DNA of 64,000 bases from Ktedonospora formicarum (GCF_016587355.1 NZ_BNJF01000001.1:1860001-1924000); one strand, 5' to 3'; shown: positions 9,656-19,653, counted from the stretch's first letter. Made by a program: numbers and translations. The notes: generated from the letters alone by a model not told the origin.

Positions 9656-10063
9656 GTGAAAATTGTCATCCTTGGCTGTGGACGCGTAGGTGCGACCTTG
9701 GCCTCGCAGCTTGACAAAGCAGGACATCACGTCGTGGTAATCGACAACAACGCCGATGCTTTCCAGCGCCTGAGCGGCGACTTCCATGGAGAGCAGGTCA
9801 CTGGAAATGGCGTAGATGAGGACGTATTACGCCGGGCGGGTCTAGCTGAGGCAGACGCCTTCGCAGCCGTCACCAACGGAGACAACCGTAACATCATGGC
9901 AAGCCAGATCGCCAAAGAGATTTTCCATATCAAAAAGGTCGTTTGCCGTATCTACGACCCAATTCGACAAAGCACCTACAATGAACTGGGTATCGAGGCA
10001 ATCTGCCCGACGATCATAGGAGCGGATCTCTTATATAAAGCCTTAATGAGCGAAAAGGTCTGA
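9656..10063 (+). CDS. TrkA/KtrA-like RCK_N regulatory protein (short)
   Basis: 135 aa, a single Rossmann RCK_N domain: GCGRVGATLASQL nucleotide loop, VIDNNADAF acidic strand end and RIYDPIRQ. It binds NAD(H) or ATP and gates a K+ channel or transporter. The RCK_C ligand-binding domain usual in TrkA/KtrA is absent. Start is GTG with AGGAGG five bases before it. It is 28 bases upstream of a second, full-length RCK protein, so the two are probably co-expressed and may form a hetero-oligomer. No TrkH/KtrB membrane subunit is in the window. Confidence 0.85.
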   Translation: MKIVILGCGRVGATLASQLDKAGHHVVVIDNNADAFQRLSGDFHGEQVTGNGVDEDVLRRAGLAEADAFAAVTNGDNRNIMASQIAKEIFHIKKVVCRIYDPIRQSTYNELGIEAICPTIIGADLLYKALMSEKV

Positions 10064-10091
10064 AAACAGTAATCAAGATAGAGGCGTACTT

Positions 10092-10751
10092 ATGTATATT
10101 ATCGTTGGCGGTGGTGGCGACGTCGGCTACTACCTAGCCAGGACTCTACTGAAAAGAGGGCATGAGGTTCTGCTCCTCGAAAAGACATCGGCCCGTGTGC
10201 AAATCCTTGCCGAAGAACTGGGACAATCCGTCATTAAAGGCGATGCCTGTGAAGCACGCACCATGCAAGAGGCGGGGGCGCAACGAGCGGACGTGGTTAT
10301 CGCAGTCACGGGTGAAGACGACGATAACCTGGTCATCTGTCAGATGGCAAAGAAACGCTTTAATGTTGCTCGCACCATCGCGCGCCTGAATGATCCAAAG
10401 CATGAAGAGCTGTTCCAGAAGCTAGGCATTGACGTCACCGTTAGTCCAACGAAGGCCATTCTCTCGCTCATTGAAAGTGAGCTCCCAGGGCCACACTTCA
10501 TTCCACTAATGACTCTCAAGAAGGCTGGGATTGAGATTGTGGCGATGAACATCCCGCCAATGTCACAGGTAGCGGGTAAAAAGCTCAGCGAGATCCATCT
10601 GCCACGCAAGAGCACATTAGCACTTATTATGCGCGGCACGGAACCGATCTTTCCCAATGCTGATACGGTGTTACTGGAGAATGATGAGGTCTACGCGCTG
10701 CTCAATAGCGAGGGCGAAGAGGAACTCAGTAAGATCTTCGGCACCGCCTAA
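10092..10751 (+). CDS. trkA: TrkA family K+ uptake regulator (RCK_N + RCK_C)
   Basis: 219 aa. RCK_N with GGGGDVGYYLARTL, LLEKTSARVQ and VIAVTGEDDDNLV, then an RCK_C domain from about 140 (GIEIVAMNIPPMSQVAGKK to the C terminus). It is a cytosolic gating subunit for a Trk/Ktr potassium system. Second gene of a two-gene unit; the 28-base gap carries an AGAGG-type site upstream of ATG 10092. The terminator is probably the weak stem of about 10772-10808. Confidence 0.88.
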   Translation: MYIIVGGGGDVGYYLARTLLKRGHEVLLLEKTSARVQILAEELGQSVIKGDACEARTMQEAGAQRADVVIAVTGEDDDNLVICQMAKKRFNVARTIARLNDPKHEELFQKLGIDVTVSPTKAILSLIESELPGPHFIPLMTLKKAGIEIVAMNIPPMSQVAGKKLSEIHLPRKSTLALIMRGTEPIFPNADTVLLENDEVYALLNSEGEEELSKIFGTA

Positions 10752-10847
10752 CACTCCACATACAAAAACAGGAGGCGTGACGACATCCAAACAGCATCGC
10801 CACGCCTCTGCGGCAGTCATAAAATAGCATCGACCACCAGACCACCC

Positions 10848-12146
10848 TCAAGGCGAGGGAGGAGTCTTCTCCTGTGAACCTTCCTGTTCCTCAACATTGT
10901 AAAGAAGCTCAGAATACTCGACCTCGTTCTCTTGCCCCTCATTTTCGCCTTTATTCGAAGTCTTTTTCTCTTCATCGCCAGAGAGGCGTTTCCATATCGA
11001 AGGCTTTGACTCAAGGAAGCGACCATTGGGCCGCCGAATGGTCCATGGAGCCCGCTTACGCGCTAAAATCTGGTCCGCGCTCTCACCTCGCGCCGAGCGA
11101 TAGATACTAGCCAGCACAACCCAGAGCGCAGCCACAACAGGCGTCGCAAGCAAGGCCCCGAAAACCCCAAACAGATGAGCACCTACGAGCAAAGAAAGAA
11201 TCGCGGCAACGGGATGCAGGCCAACGGCATGTCCAACGATACGAGGACCCAGAATATTGCTCTCAATAACCTGGAGCACAACGAAGCAGACAGCGACAAT
11301 CACAGTGCGCGGCAAAGGGTCCGGCAGGAGTAGCGAGAGCAGAAGTGGCGTAATAGCAGCCAGAGCCGGTCCAACCATCGGAATCGTTTCAAAAAGAAAC
11401 GCCAGGACACCACAGATGAGGGCATATTTGCTAAGAGGTCCATTCGCGACACAGATGAGGCTCGTCGCAACGCCAACGATTAGGGCTAGCGTTAATTGCC
11501 CACGGATATAATTGCCAACGACACGCGATAGAGCATCCTCAAAGAGAAGGACATTCGGAAGGAGGCGTTTGGGAGAAAGGCTCACCAAACTATCGCGAAT
11601 CCGTTTGCCATCGACCGTCAGGTAGAAACTCAGCACAACAATCAAAAAGATATTTATAAAGGCATTGACGAGAATAGAGACAAAGCCAAAAGCATTATTG
11701 GTAAGCGTAGTAGCGAACTCGGTCGCCTTTCCCTGGATACTGTTTAAGGCATCATCGATATTCTTGGGAGGGACATGGACGTCATTCTGCAAGTAGGCGA
11801 TGAAATTCTGAAACTTGTCAGGAATAGCAAACGCAAATGATTGAATCGTATCGGAAAAGGCGACTGCCTGCTCGACAAGATTAGCGGCCAGAAGATAGCT
11901 AAGGTATCCTAGTACCCCAAGGACCACTACATATACGAGCAATGTTGCCAGGACACGCGGCATATGATACTTAACCAGGAAATCAACCAATGGCGTCAAG
12001 AGGAATGCCACGGCCATAGATAATATGAGGATAACAATCGCATCGACGAACTGACCCAGCAGTGACCAGGTAGAAGTAAATATAACACCAATGCATATAA
12101 TGCAAATGAGAATATCGCGTGTTCGTTGCCAGTTAATTTGACCCAT
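10848..12146 (-). CDS. AI-2E family transporter (PerM/YdiK-like)
   Basis: 432 aa multi-pass membrane protein. An N-terminal cluster of membrane segments (IICIGVIFTSTWSLLG, AIVILILSMAVAFLLTPLVDF, LLVYVVVLGVLGYL) precedes a soluble stretch (about 90-150) and further segments including YIRGQLTLALIVGVATSL, MVGPALAAITPLLLS and VGLHPVAAILSLLVGAHLFG, the family signature. The tail (about 350-432) is charged and cytoplasmic. Some members export AI-2 or act as Na+/H+ antiporters; substrate cannot be told here. AGGGGG precedes ATG 12146. It converges with trkA. Confidence 0.88.
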   Translation of the reverse strand: MGQINWQRTRDILICIICIGVIFTSTWSLLGQFVDAIVILILSMAVAFLLTPLVDFLVKYHMPRVLATLLVYVVVLGVLGYLSYLLAANLVEQAVAFSDTIQSFAFAIPDKFQNFIAYLQNDVHVPPKNIDDALNSIQGKATEFATTLTNNAFGFVSILVNAFINIFLIVVLSFYLTVDGKRIRDSLVSLSPKRLLPNVLLFEDALSRVVGNYIRGQLTLALIVGVATSLICVANGPLSKYALICGVLAFLFETIPMVGPALAAITPLLLSLLLPDPLPRTVIVAVCFVVLQVIESNILGPRIVGHAVGLHPVAAILSLLVGAHLFGVFGALLATPVVAALWVVLASIYRSARGESADQILARKRAPWTIRRPNGRFLESKPSIWKRLSGDEEKKTSNKGENEGQENEVEYSELLYNVEEQEGSQEKTPPSP

Positions 12147-12565
12147 ATGATTTTCCCCCTCAGAAAAATAAACTCTTTTATAAAGACGGAGGCATTCAGA
12201 CGTATTGTGACATGAAACATATCAAACAACAAGAGCTTCATAGTAAACTAGCAAAAAAGCAGGAATGGTATTTAGGCTGGTGAAGCGCTTATACCTGCAT
12301 TTTCACCTATATCAACACTTTTACATAGACCTGGAACAGGAAAACTTCGGAAATCACAAACTTATATGCATCCCAGGTGTCGAACTAGCCATTCATTACC
12401 GATAAAGGCTAGGGAAAGAGTTCTATAAGGTTAGACGAAGCTGCATATATAGTTTACAATACACGGGTCCTATGTAAAATAAAGATAGGAGCGCGGGAAG
12501 ACACAAACTGAAACTTTTGGCACGGCGCTTACGTCCTACCAAAGGACAGGAGGAACATATATCCG

Positions 12566-12682
12566 ATGGGTATCGAAGTCAGTGCCCATGTCATATACAA
12601 GGATCAGTTGTGTTACCGCTTGATATACGCATCATCTTATACAATTAAGAAGATTCCGATGCTGTTTTATGGTCTTATGTAA
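12566..12682 (+). CDS. Possible 38-aa peptide
   Basis: ATG 12566 follows AGGAGG at a rather long spacing and the frame closes at a TAA inside the left end of a palindromic repeat. The product (starts MGIEVSAHVIYK) has no recognised domain. The remainder of 12147-12860 shows nothing else beyond the repeats. Confidence 0.2.
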   Translation: MGIEVSAHVIYKDQLCYRLIYASSYTIKKIPMLFYGLM

Positions 12683-12825
12683 AAACCAACCCTCATTCGA
12701 GGGCACGGCGCCGCTCTTGCGGCTAGCGCAAAGCGCTCAGATTCTCTCATAAGGAGTGGTTCCTATGCGAGAACCAACGCCGCTCTCGCGGCTAGCGCAA
12801 AGCGCTCAGGTTCTCTCATAAGGAG
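12674..12825 (+). repeat. Cloverleaf palindromic repeat, two adjacent copies
   Basis: Copies 12674-12756 and 12762-12825. Each runs from CTTATG..AAAACC or GAGAACC through one or two G/C hairpins (GCCGC-CTCTCG-type loop, AGCGCAAAGCGCT) to CTCATAAGGAG. The second copy has AGAACC paired with GGTTCT instead of AAAACC with GGTTTT. Confidence 0.85.
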
Positions 12826-12859
12826 TGCCCACAAAACAGCTTGAAAAGGGGACGGATTC

Positions 12860-13150
12860 GTGGACGCAACAACCGCCATCACATCAATGAACGAGACAAC
12901 ACACCTGTTGATGACCTGGACGCTTGTTGGGCTACTCTTAGCCTGGATGATAGTCTTTTCGTGGCTCGCGCTACGTAAGGGCGCCAGACAAGCGCAGTTA
13001 GCAGCTATACCTGCTACAACACCTACACCCACACCGGCCTCTACTGCACCAACGAAGTTGCACATCATAGCGGCTCAACCAACACCCGCCAACCCACTAT
13101 CCCAGGGCAAAGAGCCTACTCTCATGGAAGGTGCAAGTGTTGTTCGTTAA
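12860..13150 (+). CDS. Small single-pass membrane protein
   Basis: 96 aa, not recognised. One membrane helix (LLMTWTLVGLLLAWMIVFSW, about 17-36) then a basic stop-transfer (LRKGARQ) and a Pro/Thr/Ala-rich tail. The basic side after the helix suggests a cytoplasmic C terminus. Start is GTG with AAAAGGGGA before it. It has its own terminator at 13223-13254 and is flanked on both sides by palindromic repeats. Confidence 0.55.
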   Translation: MDATTAITSMNETTHLLMTWTLVGLLLAWMIVFSWLALRKGARQAQLAAIPATTPTPTPASTAPTKLHIIAAQPTPANPLSQGKEPTLMEGASVVR

Positions 13151-13222
13151 AGAACAGCACTTACTCATCACACAGCGATGGGAATCAGGCAAACAGGTCA
13201 TTTGCTGAGACCCACTATAGAT

Positions 13223-13254
13223 GGCAGGCTAAGGCAGCCTGCCTTTTCTTTTTA
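13223..13254 (+). terminator. Intrinsic terminator
   Basis: GGCAGGCT-AAGGC-AGCCTGCC followed by TTTTCTTTTTAG, 70 bases after the small membrane protein gene. Confidence 0.85.
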
Positions 13255-13270
13255 GATTTTCCACAAAGAT

Positions 13271-13386
13271 CTTATGCGAAAACCAACCCTCATTCGAGGA
13301 CACGGCGCCGCTGGTCGCGGCTAGCACGCACTCCTTGCGCTCAGATGTTCGTTGCAACAAGCACGCTCAGGTTTTCGGATAAAGAG
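13271..13386 (+). repeat. Cloverleaf palindromic repeat
   Basis: Starts CTTATGCGAAAACC and ends GGTTTTCGGATAAA. Contains the CCCTCATTCGAGG hairpin and GCCGCTGGTCGCGGC hairpin, plus an extra about 30-base insertion before the closing arm. Confidence 0.85.
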
Positions 13387-13455
13387 AAAATCAAATCCAT
13401 CCAGGAGGGCATAGTTTCCCTATTGTTGCTCATACTCAGGTTTGCGGATAACGGA

Positions 13456-14271
13456 TTAGTCCAGATTCACCTTCTCATTCGGCTTCTGATTACGGAAGGC
13501 TCCATTATCATTGATAAACACAATGCGCGTATCCTGAATATGCACAATCATATCGAGAGACTTATCGCCATTGACATCCTGAAACGAAAGCGTTACAGGT
13601 GTGAGGTCTTGATTTGGGCCAATTAAATCGGGGCCAACATAGATTTTCGCCTTGGAGCAGTCACCTGCAGGACACTCAATAATCTCGACATGCCGATTCA
13701 TATTGAGCGCGATAAAATGACTTTTGAGAGTCTCCGAGTCATTATTATGTCCAACCACTTCATCTGCCTGATAGGTACGAGGGCGCCCATAACGCCAGTC
13801 ATCCTGAGCCACCAGCCACCAGTTGGACAAGAGCGTTAACGCCATCCATCCTATAACCATAACCACCAGCCCAACCCCAACATAGACAAGGATATGCACA
13901 TTCTGCTTTGGATTGGCAATCCGGCGCGGCTCCTTGCTCTTCTTTGGCCCAACCATATCTTCCGTATCAATTGCGGCTCGCCGGGAAGAGGTGGTTACCT
14001 GAGCATGGCCTTGAGTCGCGGCTGTTCTGCGCGGAGGAACTTTCTTCTTGGGTCGGGGAAGGTTCATGCTCTGAGTGGAAGATTGAATATCAGCAGGCGC
14101 ACGCCCCTCCTCTGTCTTCACATCGCTATGATAGCGGCGTACGCTTTTGAATGCGCGCCCCGGCAACTCATCGTCGTACTCATCATCAAAGAAGTTGCGA
14201 TTAGACAACTTTGAGCTACGAGTGTCTCTCGCTGACTTAGGTCCACCACGCTCTGTAAAACTCTGATCCAC
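13456..14271 (-). CDS. Single-pass membrane protein, FG-GAP/VCBS-like tail
   Basis: 271 aa. A basic, disordered cytoplasmic N-terminal half (PRPKKKVPPRRTA) precedes one membrane helix (VYVGVGLVVMVIGWMALTLL, about 130-150) and an extracellular domain of about 110 residues. That domain ends with DVNGDKSLDMIVHI and FINDNGAF, similar to a single FG-GAP/VCBS blade. Function unknown. The start is GTG 14271; a good promoter lies just upstream. No partner gene is adjacent. Confidence 0.6.
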   Translation of the reverse strand: MDQSFTERGGPKSARDTRSSKLSNRNFFDDEYDDELPGRAFKSVRRYHSDVKTEEGRAPADIQSSTQSMNLPRPKKKVPPRRTAATQGHAQVTTSSRRAAIDTEDMVGPKKSKEPRRIANPKQNVHILVYVGVGLVVMVIGWMALTLLSNWWLVAQDDWRYGRPRTYQADEVVGHNNDSETLKSHFIALNMNRHVEIIECPAGDCSKAKIYVGPDLIGPNQDLTPVTLSFQDVNGDKSLDMIVHIQDTRIVFINDNGAFRNQKPNEKVNLD

Positions 14272-14335
14272 ATCAGTACCGTCCTCTCATACTGCTAGCG
14301 AAAACGAACTTTTGTTCCAAAACGCTACGATGTAC

Positions 14336-14365
14336 ATAGTACACCAGAACAAACGTACTTGTCAA
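14336..14365 (-). promoter_or_regulatory. Promoter of the single-pass protein gene
   Basis: Minus strand TTGACA (14365-14360), 18-base spacer, TACTAT (14341-14336), about 65 bases before the GTG start. The rest of 14366-14587 shows nothing recognisable. Confidence 0.65.
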
Positions 14366-14587
14366 CGGACTTGACGTCTTTTTCCCGACACTCTGTAAAA
14401 TAGCTTCAATATCACTGCTCATTATGCACCATAAATCTATATGTTTCAATATTGTTCAATGTCTCACTTCTTTGCACATTATGAAGGATGGAGCATGTGA
14501 TCGCTGCATAGAGGCTGTGAGAAAGCAAATAGGAGCTATTGTTGTTTATTGATTTGAATATTATGGTGAGCTATTGGCGAATAAGTA

Positions 14588-16780
14588 CTACTCGCCGCCC
14601 CATAAATCCTCCTGCACTACAGGAGAGGCTGAGGTACGTTTATGGCCCTTTGTGGAGCGGGCGGTGGAAGTTTTGCTGGAGCTACGTTTCTTCTTCTCAG
14701 GAGCGGCGACTAGCGTCTCATCAGGCGTGTGGGATTCACCTTCATCGTCAGGAGTCTCAAGAGGAGCCTCCTCAAGTTCAACACTAGCCTCAAAGATCGA
14801 GTCACGCTGCATGTGCACGCCTTCCCAGAAGGTGACCAGCGTCTCGATAACGGCATCGTCGCTATGGGCGAGGACAGGTGCCATCTCTCTGACCTGTTTG
14901 GCGAAGACTCCAAGAGGGAGCGTACCAGTCGCTCGCAGTGCTGCGAAGCACTGTTGACGAAGCGACGCCAAACTGTTTACCGCATACAATCCCAGACCGG
15001 GCAGGAAACGCACATGCTCATTCTCAAGAAGGGAGGCTGCCCGCGCCAATTCGGAACGGCGGTAGCAGTGAAGTAGAGCATAGCAATCTTGCTCTAGCAA
15101 GATACCTTGCCTTTGTACAAGCGCGCGGACATTCGAAACATTCACAAGTGAGAGGCGCTCCGTGAAGTCGTCATATTCTTTGCGCATCACTTGCAGGATA
15201 TCACTGGCGGAGAGCAATCCACGATAATAGACAATAGGGAAAGCGCTGGCAATGCTGGCAAAAGCGTCTCTGGCTTCAACGGGAATGGCAAGAATAATAT
15301 CCTTGCGCGACTGCAATTGTTGTAATTTCTGAATTTTGCGCTCACGGTAAGCGGGTGTCCAGAAGCCGAGAATCTCCATATAGATGCGCTGGTTGCCACG
15401 GGAGAGGGCGAAGTCTGGAATAAAGATGCTCTCATTGAGCAACAAAGGTTCGGGCTCGCGCTCCAGGTGCCAGCCATCGACGCCCTGGTTGCTGGCTAGC
15501 GCGGTAAATGCTTCGGCGAATCCTTGCTCGATACTGCTATCAAAGACAGAAGTTGAAGACTCATAGGATTCCTTATTCTCAGCAACTGCTCCTTTCGCGG
15601 GTGCTGGGAGCATCTGTAAGAGCTTGGGATCCATCTGGAACTGGTAGGTACGCTGCAAGAAATGCACGGTCGCTTCAGCCTCAAGTAACGCACTGGCAAA
15701 ACCATTACGACCGCGATTCGTTTGTTGATAACCGAGCAAGACACGACAGAGACGGGCCAGGCGTAAGCCATATTGTTGAGGAGCGCCGGTCACCTCTTGC
15801 GGCCCATAGAGCAGAAGATGAAGCGTCGTGGGGTGTTGTGAGGACACAGAATCAGTTTCGTAGGAGAGATCATAATAGACGCCAAAACGACGTGCCAGGA
15901 AACAAAGGCGCTTGATTGTGGCTCCGAATCCTGGCTCCTGACTGGGTAAGGGGAATAGCTCGCCCTCAGACTGAAAGGAACTCAATGCCTGACTATCTAG
16001 CAGGAAATGAACATCAGAGGAGTTAAAGAGCGCGGCCTCAAAGGCCCATTGATTATATAGAGCCGCGACCTCGCTAGCGGTAGGAGGCTCTGGACTGAGC
16101 CGCGTACAGAGCGCCTCTTCCTCGCTATCGAGCCCCAGGAGATATTCCGCTTGCTGGCTTGTAAGCTGAAGCTGCTCGGCAAAAGCACACAGGGCCTCGG
16201 CACGCCGCGCAGCATCTAGAAAACCTTGATATTGCTCGTTGACAAAGGAGAAGAGGGCCAGGCGCAGAGTTGAAGGAGAAGACATAGCACGGAGATGCTC
16301 ATTCGCGCTCATTTCCTCAATAGTAGTTGACCAGTCGCGTGACTGCCACTGATACCAATGGCTTAATGTCGCAAGCAGACAAGTGGCGAGTCGATAATCA
16401 CCCACACAGGCTCGCGCCTCATCCAGGGAGAAGGCGCGTTGCGGCATACCGAGCATGTGCTCATGATAGGTGATTAACTTCTCTATTTCGTTTTGCAGGG
16501 TACCGGAGCGCAAAAAATGTAGGGAGAGAGTTAGCTCGCCTCCCTTCCCCCCTCGGCGATGGATTGTTTTCTTTACATCTTGCAAACTAAAACGCACTTG
16601 TCTCACTCTCCTGGCGTGTGATAAAGGAGCCTTCGCCGCCATCAATGATGACGGAGAGTTCCATGATCTACAAAGGACAGGATAAACCTTTTTGCGCATC
16701 GTCGCAAGCTTGAGAGCTATTTGCATAACGCTCGCCCAATTCAATCCATACAGAGGGATAAAGGACGTGCCCAGAAACAC
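14588..16780 (-). CDS. DUF790 / Bax1-like nuclease, partner of XPB helicase
   Basis: Up to 730 aa. The DUF790 family includes archaeal Bax1, a structure-specific nuclease that works with helicase XPB in nucleotide excision repair. Seen: the N-terminal region LITYHEHMLGMPQRAFSL..DYRLATCLLATL and the nuclease core SIFIPDFALSRGNQRIYMEILGFWTPAYRERKIQKL, where PDF, the E of MEI and the FWT..Y..K string match the family's PD-(D/E)XK-like active site. A charged C-terminal tail (KKKRSSSKTSTA) follows. The start is doubtful: GTG 16780 gives the full frame, but ATG 16699 and ATG 16642 lie closer to where family similarity begins and none has a good ribosome site. xpb lies at 19654-21066 on the same strand, separated by the oppositely oriented pseudokinase gene. 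Confidence 0.8.
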   Translation of the reverse strand: MFLGTSFIPLYGLNWASVMQIALKLATMRKKVYPVLCRSWNSPSSLMAAKAPLSHARRVRQVRFSLQDVKKTIHRRGGKGGELTLSLHFLRSGTLQNEIEKLITYHEHMLGMPQRAFSLDEARACVGDYRLATCLLATLSHWYQWQSRDWSTTIEEMSANEHLRAMSSPSTLRLALFSFVNEQYQGFLDAARRAEALCAFAEQLQLTSQQAEYLLGLDSEEEALCTRLSPEPPTASEVAALYNQWAFEAALFNSSDVHFLLDSQALSSFQSEGELFPLPSQEPGFGATIKRLCFLARRFGVYYDLSYETDSVSSQHPTTLHLLLYGPQEVTGAPQQYGLRLARLCRVLLGYQQTNRGRNGFASALLEAEATVHFLQRTYQFQMDPKLLQMLPAPAKGAVAENKESYESSTSVFDSSIEQGFAEAFTALASNQGVDGWHLEREPEPLLLNESIFIPDFALSRGNQRIYMEILGFWTPAYRERKIQKLQQLQSRKDIILAIPVEARDAFASIASAFPIVYYRGLLSASDILQVMRKEYDDFTERLSLVNVSNVRALVQRQGILLEQDCYALLHCYRRSELARAASLLENEHVRFLPGLGLYAVNSLASLRQQCFAALRATGTLPLGVFAKQVREMAPVLAHSDDAVIETLVTFWEGVHMQRDSIFEASVELEEAPLETPDDEGESHTPDETLVAAPEKKKRSSSKTSTARSTKGHKRTSASPVVQEDLWGGE

Positions 16781-16852
16781 GATGGTAAGCCCAGAGACAA
16801 CAGGCGGCTAGGAAACAGAGGTAAACATTAGTCTTGTCTTTTGCTTTATCAC

Positions 16853-16881
16853 TTGACCTCAACTGTTCTGGTTGCTATACT
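16853..16881 (+). promoter_or_regulatory. Promoter of pseudokinase gene
   Basis: TTGACC (16853-16858), 17-base spacer, TATACT (16876-16881). The predicted 5' UTR is about 190 bases and contains a cloverleaf repeat. It overlaps the 5' side of the DUF790 gene's upstream region. Confidence 0.75.
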
Positions 16882-16986
16882 CGATTTGGTGATGAAGAAG
16901 ATCAGGTGGCGTTCAGCGAGAGCGGATTATTCGTTTTGATCTGGACATAAACAATTATTGCGCGTCATTACTCACACTCATTAGAT

Positions 16987-17050
16987 CTTATATGAAAACC
17001 AACGCCACTATCGTGGCTAGCGCAAAGCGCTCAGGTTTTCGTGTAAGGAG
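16987..17050 (+). repeat. Cloverleaf palindromic repeat in kinase 5' UTR
   Basis: CTTATATGAAAACC ... GGTTTTCGTGTAAGGAG closing stem with two G-T wobbles, hairpin GCCAC-TATC-GTGGC and hairpin AGCGC-AAA-GCGCT. GCCAC/GTGGC replaces the GCCGC/GCGGC of other copies, a compensatory change. Confidence 0.85.
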
Positions 17051-17079
17051 AAGTCCCGTTTCAATTTCTGGAGGCGGCG

Positions 17080-19550
17080 ATGAATACAGCTCCACACCAT
17101 CTGGACAACTATGAACTACACAGCAGGTTAGGCCGTGGAAATGTTGGCGAAGTCTGGAAAGGGCGCGACCTGCGACTACAACGAGACGTTGCCCTTAAAC
17201 TCCTCCATACGGACCTTCAACAGGCCAACCCACACTTGCTTCACGACTTCACAGCTGGCGGCGCTGTGCTCAAAGAATTACACCATAACAACATTGTGCC
17301 GGTCCGCGAGGTGAATGTCTATCGTGCCCCTTCTGGCAATGAGACTATAGCGTACATTGTCATGGATTACATTGAAGGCATAACGTTGAGCGCCTATCTC
17401 AAAGCATTAACCCAGCGCAGCACATTTCCACCCATTAGCCAGATTGTGTATTTGTATTCTCGCCTGGGTGAGGCTATCGACTCCGCTCATCGACGTGGGG
17501 TTGTGCATGGAAATCTCAAACCAGGGAATGTGCTCTTGAACGTTCGGGATCGCGCTCACTTTGAGGCGGGCGAGCCACTCATAGCTGACGCAGGTCTCTG
17601 TCCCTTGCTCGGCATTACACCCAGCTCTGATATGCCTTTCTATATTTCGCCTGAGCAAGCTGGAGGCGGAAGCCCAAATAACCGCAGTGATATTTATGCC
17701 CTCGGCGTCATACTCTATGAGATTTGTACTGGCGTTCGGCCTTTTCGCGGCGAGAGCTCCATTGCAGTAATGATGCAGCATGTCAACTCGCTTCCCACAC
17801 CGCCGAATCTGATTAACCCTAATATTCCCCCCGCGCTCTCAGAGGTTATTTTACGCGCGATGGCGAAAGATCCAATTAGCAGATTTGCCAGTGCCTCTCA
17901 ACTGGCAAATGCTGTCGCGGAGGCATGCTCATTACGCCCAAGCATGAAATTGCGTGCGGTTCCTCCCACGCCACTTCTAGAGACAGGATATCCTGGCGGT
18001 CCGGGAACTGTCACGATTCTTGGTGTTCCGCAGCCAGCACCACGATCTCAACCAGCTCCATTCCTTCCTAGCCATTTATCACAGCAGCAGCCAGCTAGGA
18101 ATCAGATACCCGCAACTCCGGAAGCCGCGCCACCAATAGCCAAACCGGTGCCACCTGGAAGACAGCAATTACCCACAACCCCTGAAGCTATCGCGCCTGT
18201 AGCCAGGCCCACTCAGCCGCAAGAGAGACAACCGGAACCGCCAAAAGTCCAGGACAGAACATCAGGACTACTCTCAGTTCCTCAGCAACAGGCAACACCG
18301 TTCATCGACGATGTATGGGCGGCTTCGGCTCAGCCAACGGCTCACATGGTGCAAATGGGACGAACAGATATGGCACCCTTTGAGCCGCACCCTATGCCGC
18401 CAGTAGCGCCGCCAATAGCAGCACCGCTAGTAACCGCGCCACCTATAGTCAACAAGCCACCTGAATCTCATCCTGCTAATTTGGCGCGTCGCCGTTTTAC
18501 CGACAAGCCAGCCTATATTTTTGTCATCGCGGCTGCTCTTATGCTACTCATTCTGGGAGGTGCGCTAGCAAGCAATCTCTGGCTACAAACCCATGGACCA
18601 GTTATAGACTATACCGGGCATGCCTTCTTCCAGGATGACGCACTCGGCACAACGATACTCTGCGCATCCAGATTGGAAATGTCGCTACGCCCTCTCAGGG
18701 AAAAAGCTATTATGGCTGGTTAGAGATGGGAGATAAGACGCAAGCGCTGGGGCCATTGCAACTGAACGGGAATTCACTCTCCTATACCTACCCTGGTGAC
18801 AAAGCGCACTCTAACTTGCTCACCACGGTCACGGGTTTTCTAATAACGCTTGAGAATACTGGTAGCCAGTCTCAAACACCCAGTCAAGAGCGGGTTTACC
18901 ATGGTGCACTCAATGATGCGACATCGCCAACCATCAAGAATATCCTTGTTTCCACTCCTGGGCTGGAGAATGAGCCAAACGTTATTGTGACAATCTTTGA
19001 GACTATCAAGTCCATGAATGATAAAGCGGGCAGTGTCGTTGATTCACAGAAAGGTGATCCAAATCTTTCAGCAAGGCAGGCAACACGCATTATCGAAATG
19101 CTGGATGGCTCCACCTATGCACGCTCATCCGGAGACCTGCCAAAGAAATACCCCAGTATGCTCAAGGTAAATCGAGGGCTTCTCTCATCCCCAAATCAGA
19201 AGGGGTATATTGATATACTGGCGGAGCAGGTCGCGCTAGTCAAACAGGCAGCGAATGGAGATACGGCACTCCTACAACATGTACAGAATACGGAATACGC
19301 GATTCAGGATTTGCGTGATTGGCTGCAAAAAATACGCACAAACGCCGTTCTTCTATTGAAGGCTGCCAACCTGGAAGATTCCGTTAACGTCGGTATAGCT
19401 CTCCAACTCAAGCAGGCGGCAGCCGACTCTTATACTGGTAAGACCATTCCTCCCAATCAGGGACCACAGCCCACGCTTGGTTCCGCAGGTGCCTTGCAGG
19501 CATACACCGAATGCCAGTACATGGCAACGCTCGACTTGAAGAAGCTTTAA
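17080..19550 (+). CDS. Membrane-bound Ser/Thr kinase-like protein, likely pseudokinase, frame broken
   Basis: Kinase fold (about 10-285) with glycine loop GRGNVGEV and VALK lysine (K40), but the catalytic loop reads HGNLKPGN: HRD is H143-G144-N145, so the catalytic Asp is Asn. The DFG motif is D170-A-G. A Pro/Gln-rich linker, one membrane helix (FVIAAALMLLILGGALASN, about 475-495) and an extracellular domain follow. The frame stops at 18723, but a second frame continues NDTLRIQIGNVATPSQ, SYYGWLEMGDKTQ and runs to 19550. One extra A near 18655 (CACAACG to CACAAACG) would join them into about 822 aa. GGAGGCGGCG precedes ATG 17080. It sits between and against the DUF790 and xpb genes. Confidence 0.8.
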
Positions 19551-19559
19551 ATATACCAT

Positions 19560-19620
19560 CGTGCCTCATGATAATACCCCCACTATGCTGAGCATAGTGG
19601 GGGTATTATCATGAGGCACG
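19560..19620. terminator. Bidirectional terminator, 30-bp perfect inverted repeat
   Basis: Arms 19560-19589 and 19591-19620 are perfect complements around a single base. It lies between the convergent pseudokinase and xpb genes. Confidence 0.85.
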
Positions 19621-19653
19621 CACAGGCTCAAGCTCTGTATCTACAATGTTGTT

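Noticed and set aside
12674..13386. Insertion sequence remnants
   Set aside because: Palindromic repeats have no transposase frame and no target duplications that I can see; treated as a dispersed repeat family instead.
16668..16862. 64-codon minus-strand frame overlapping the DUF790 start
   Set aside because: No family resemblance and no ribosome site; considered as a frameshifted N terminus of DUF790 but it does not fit that family's start.
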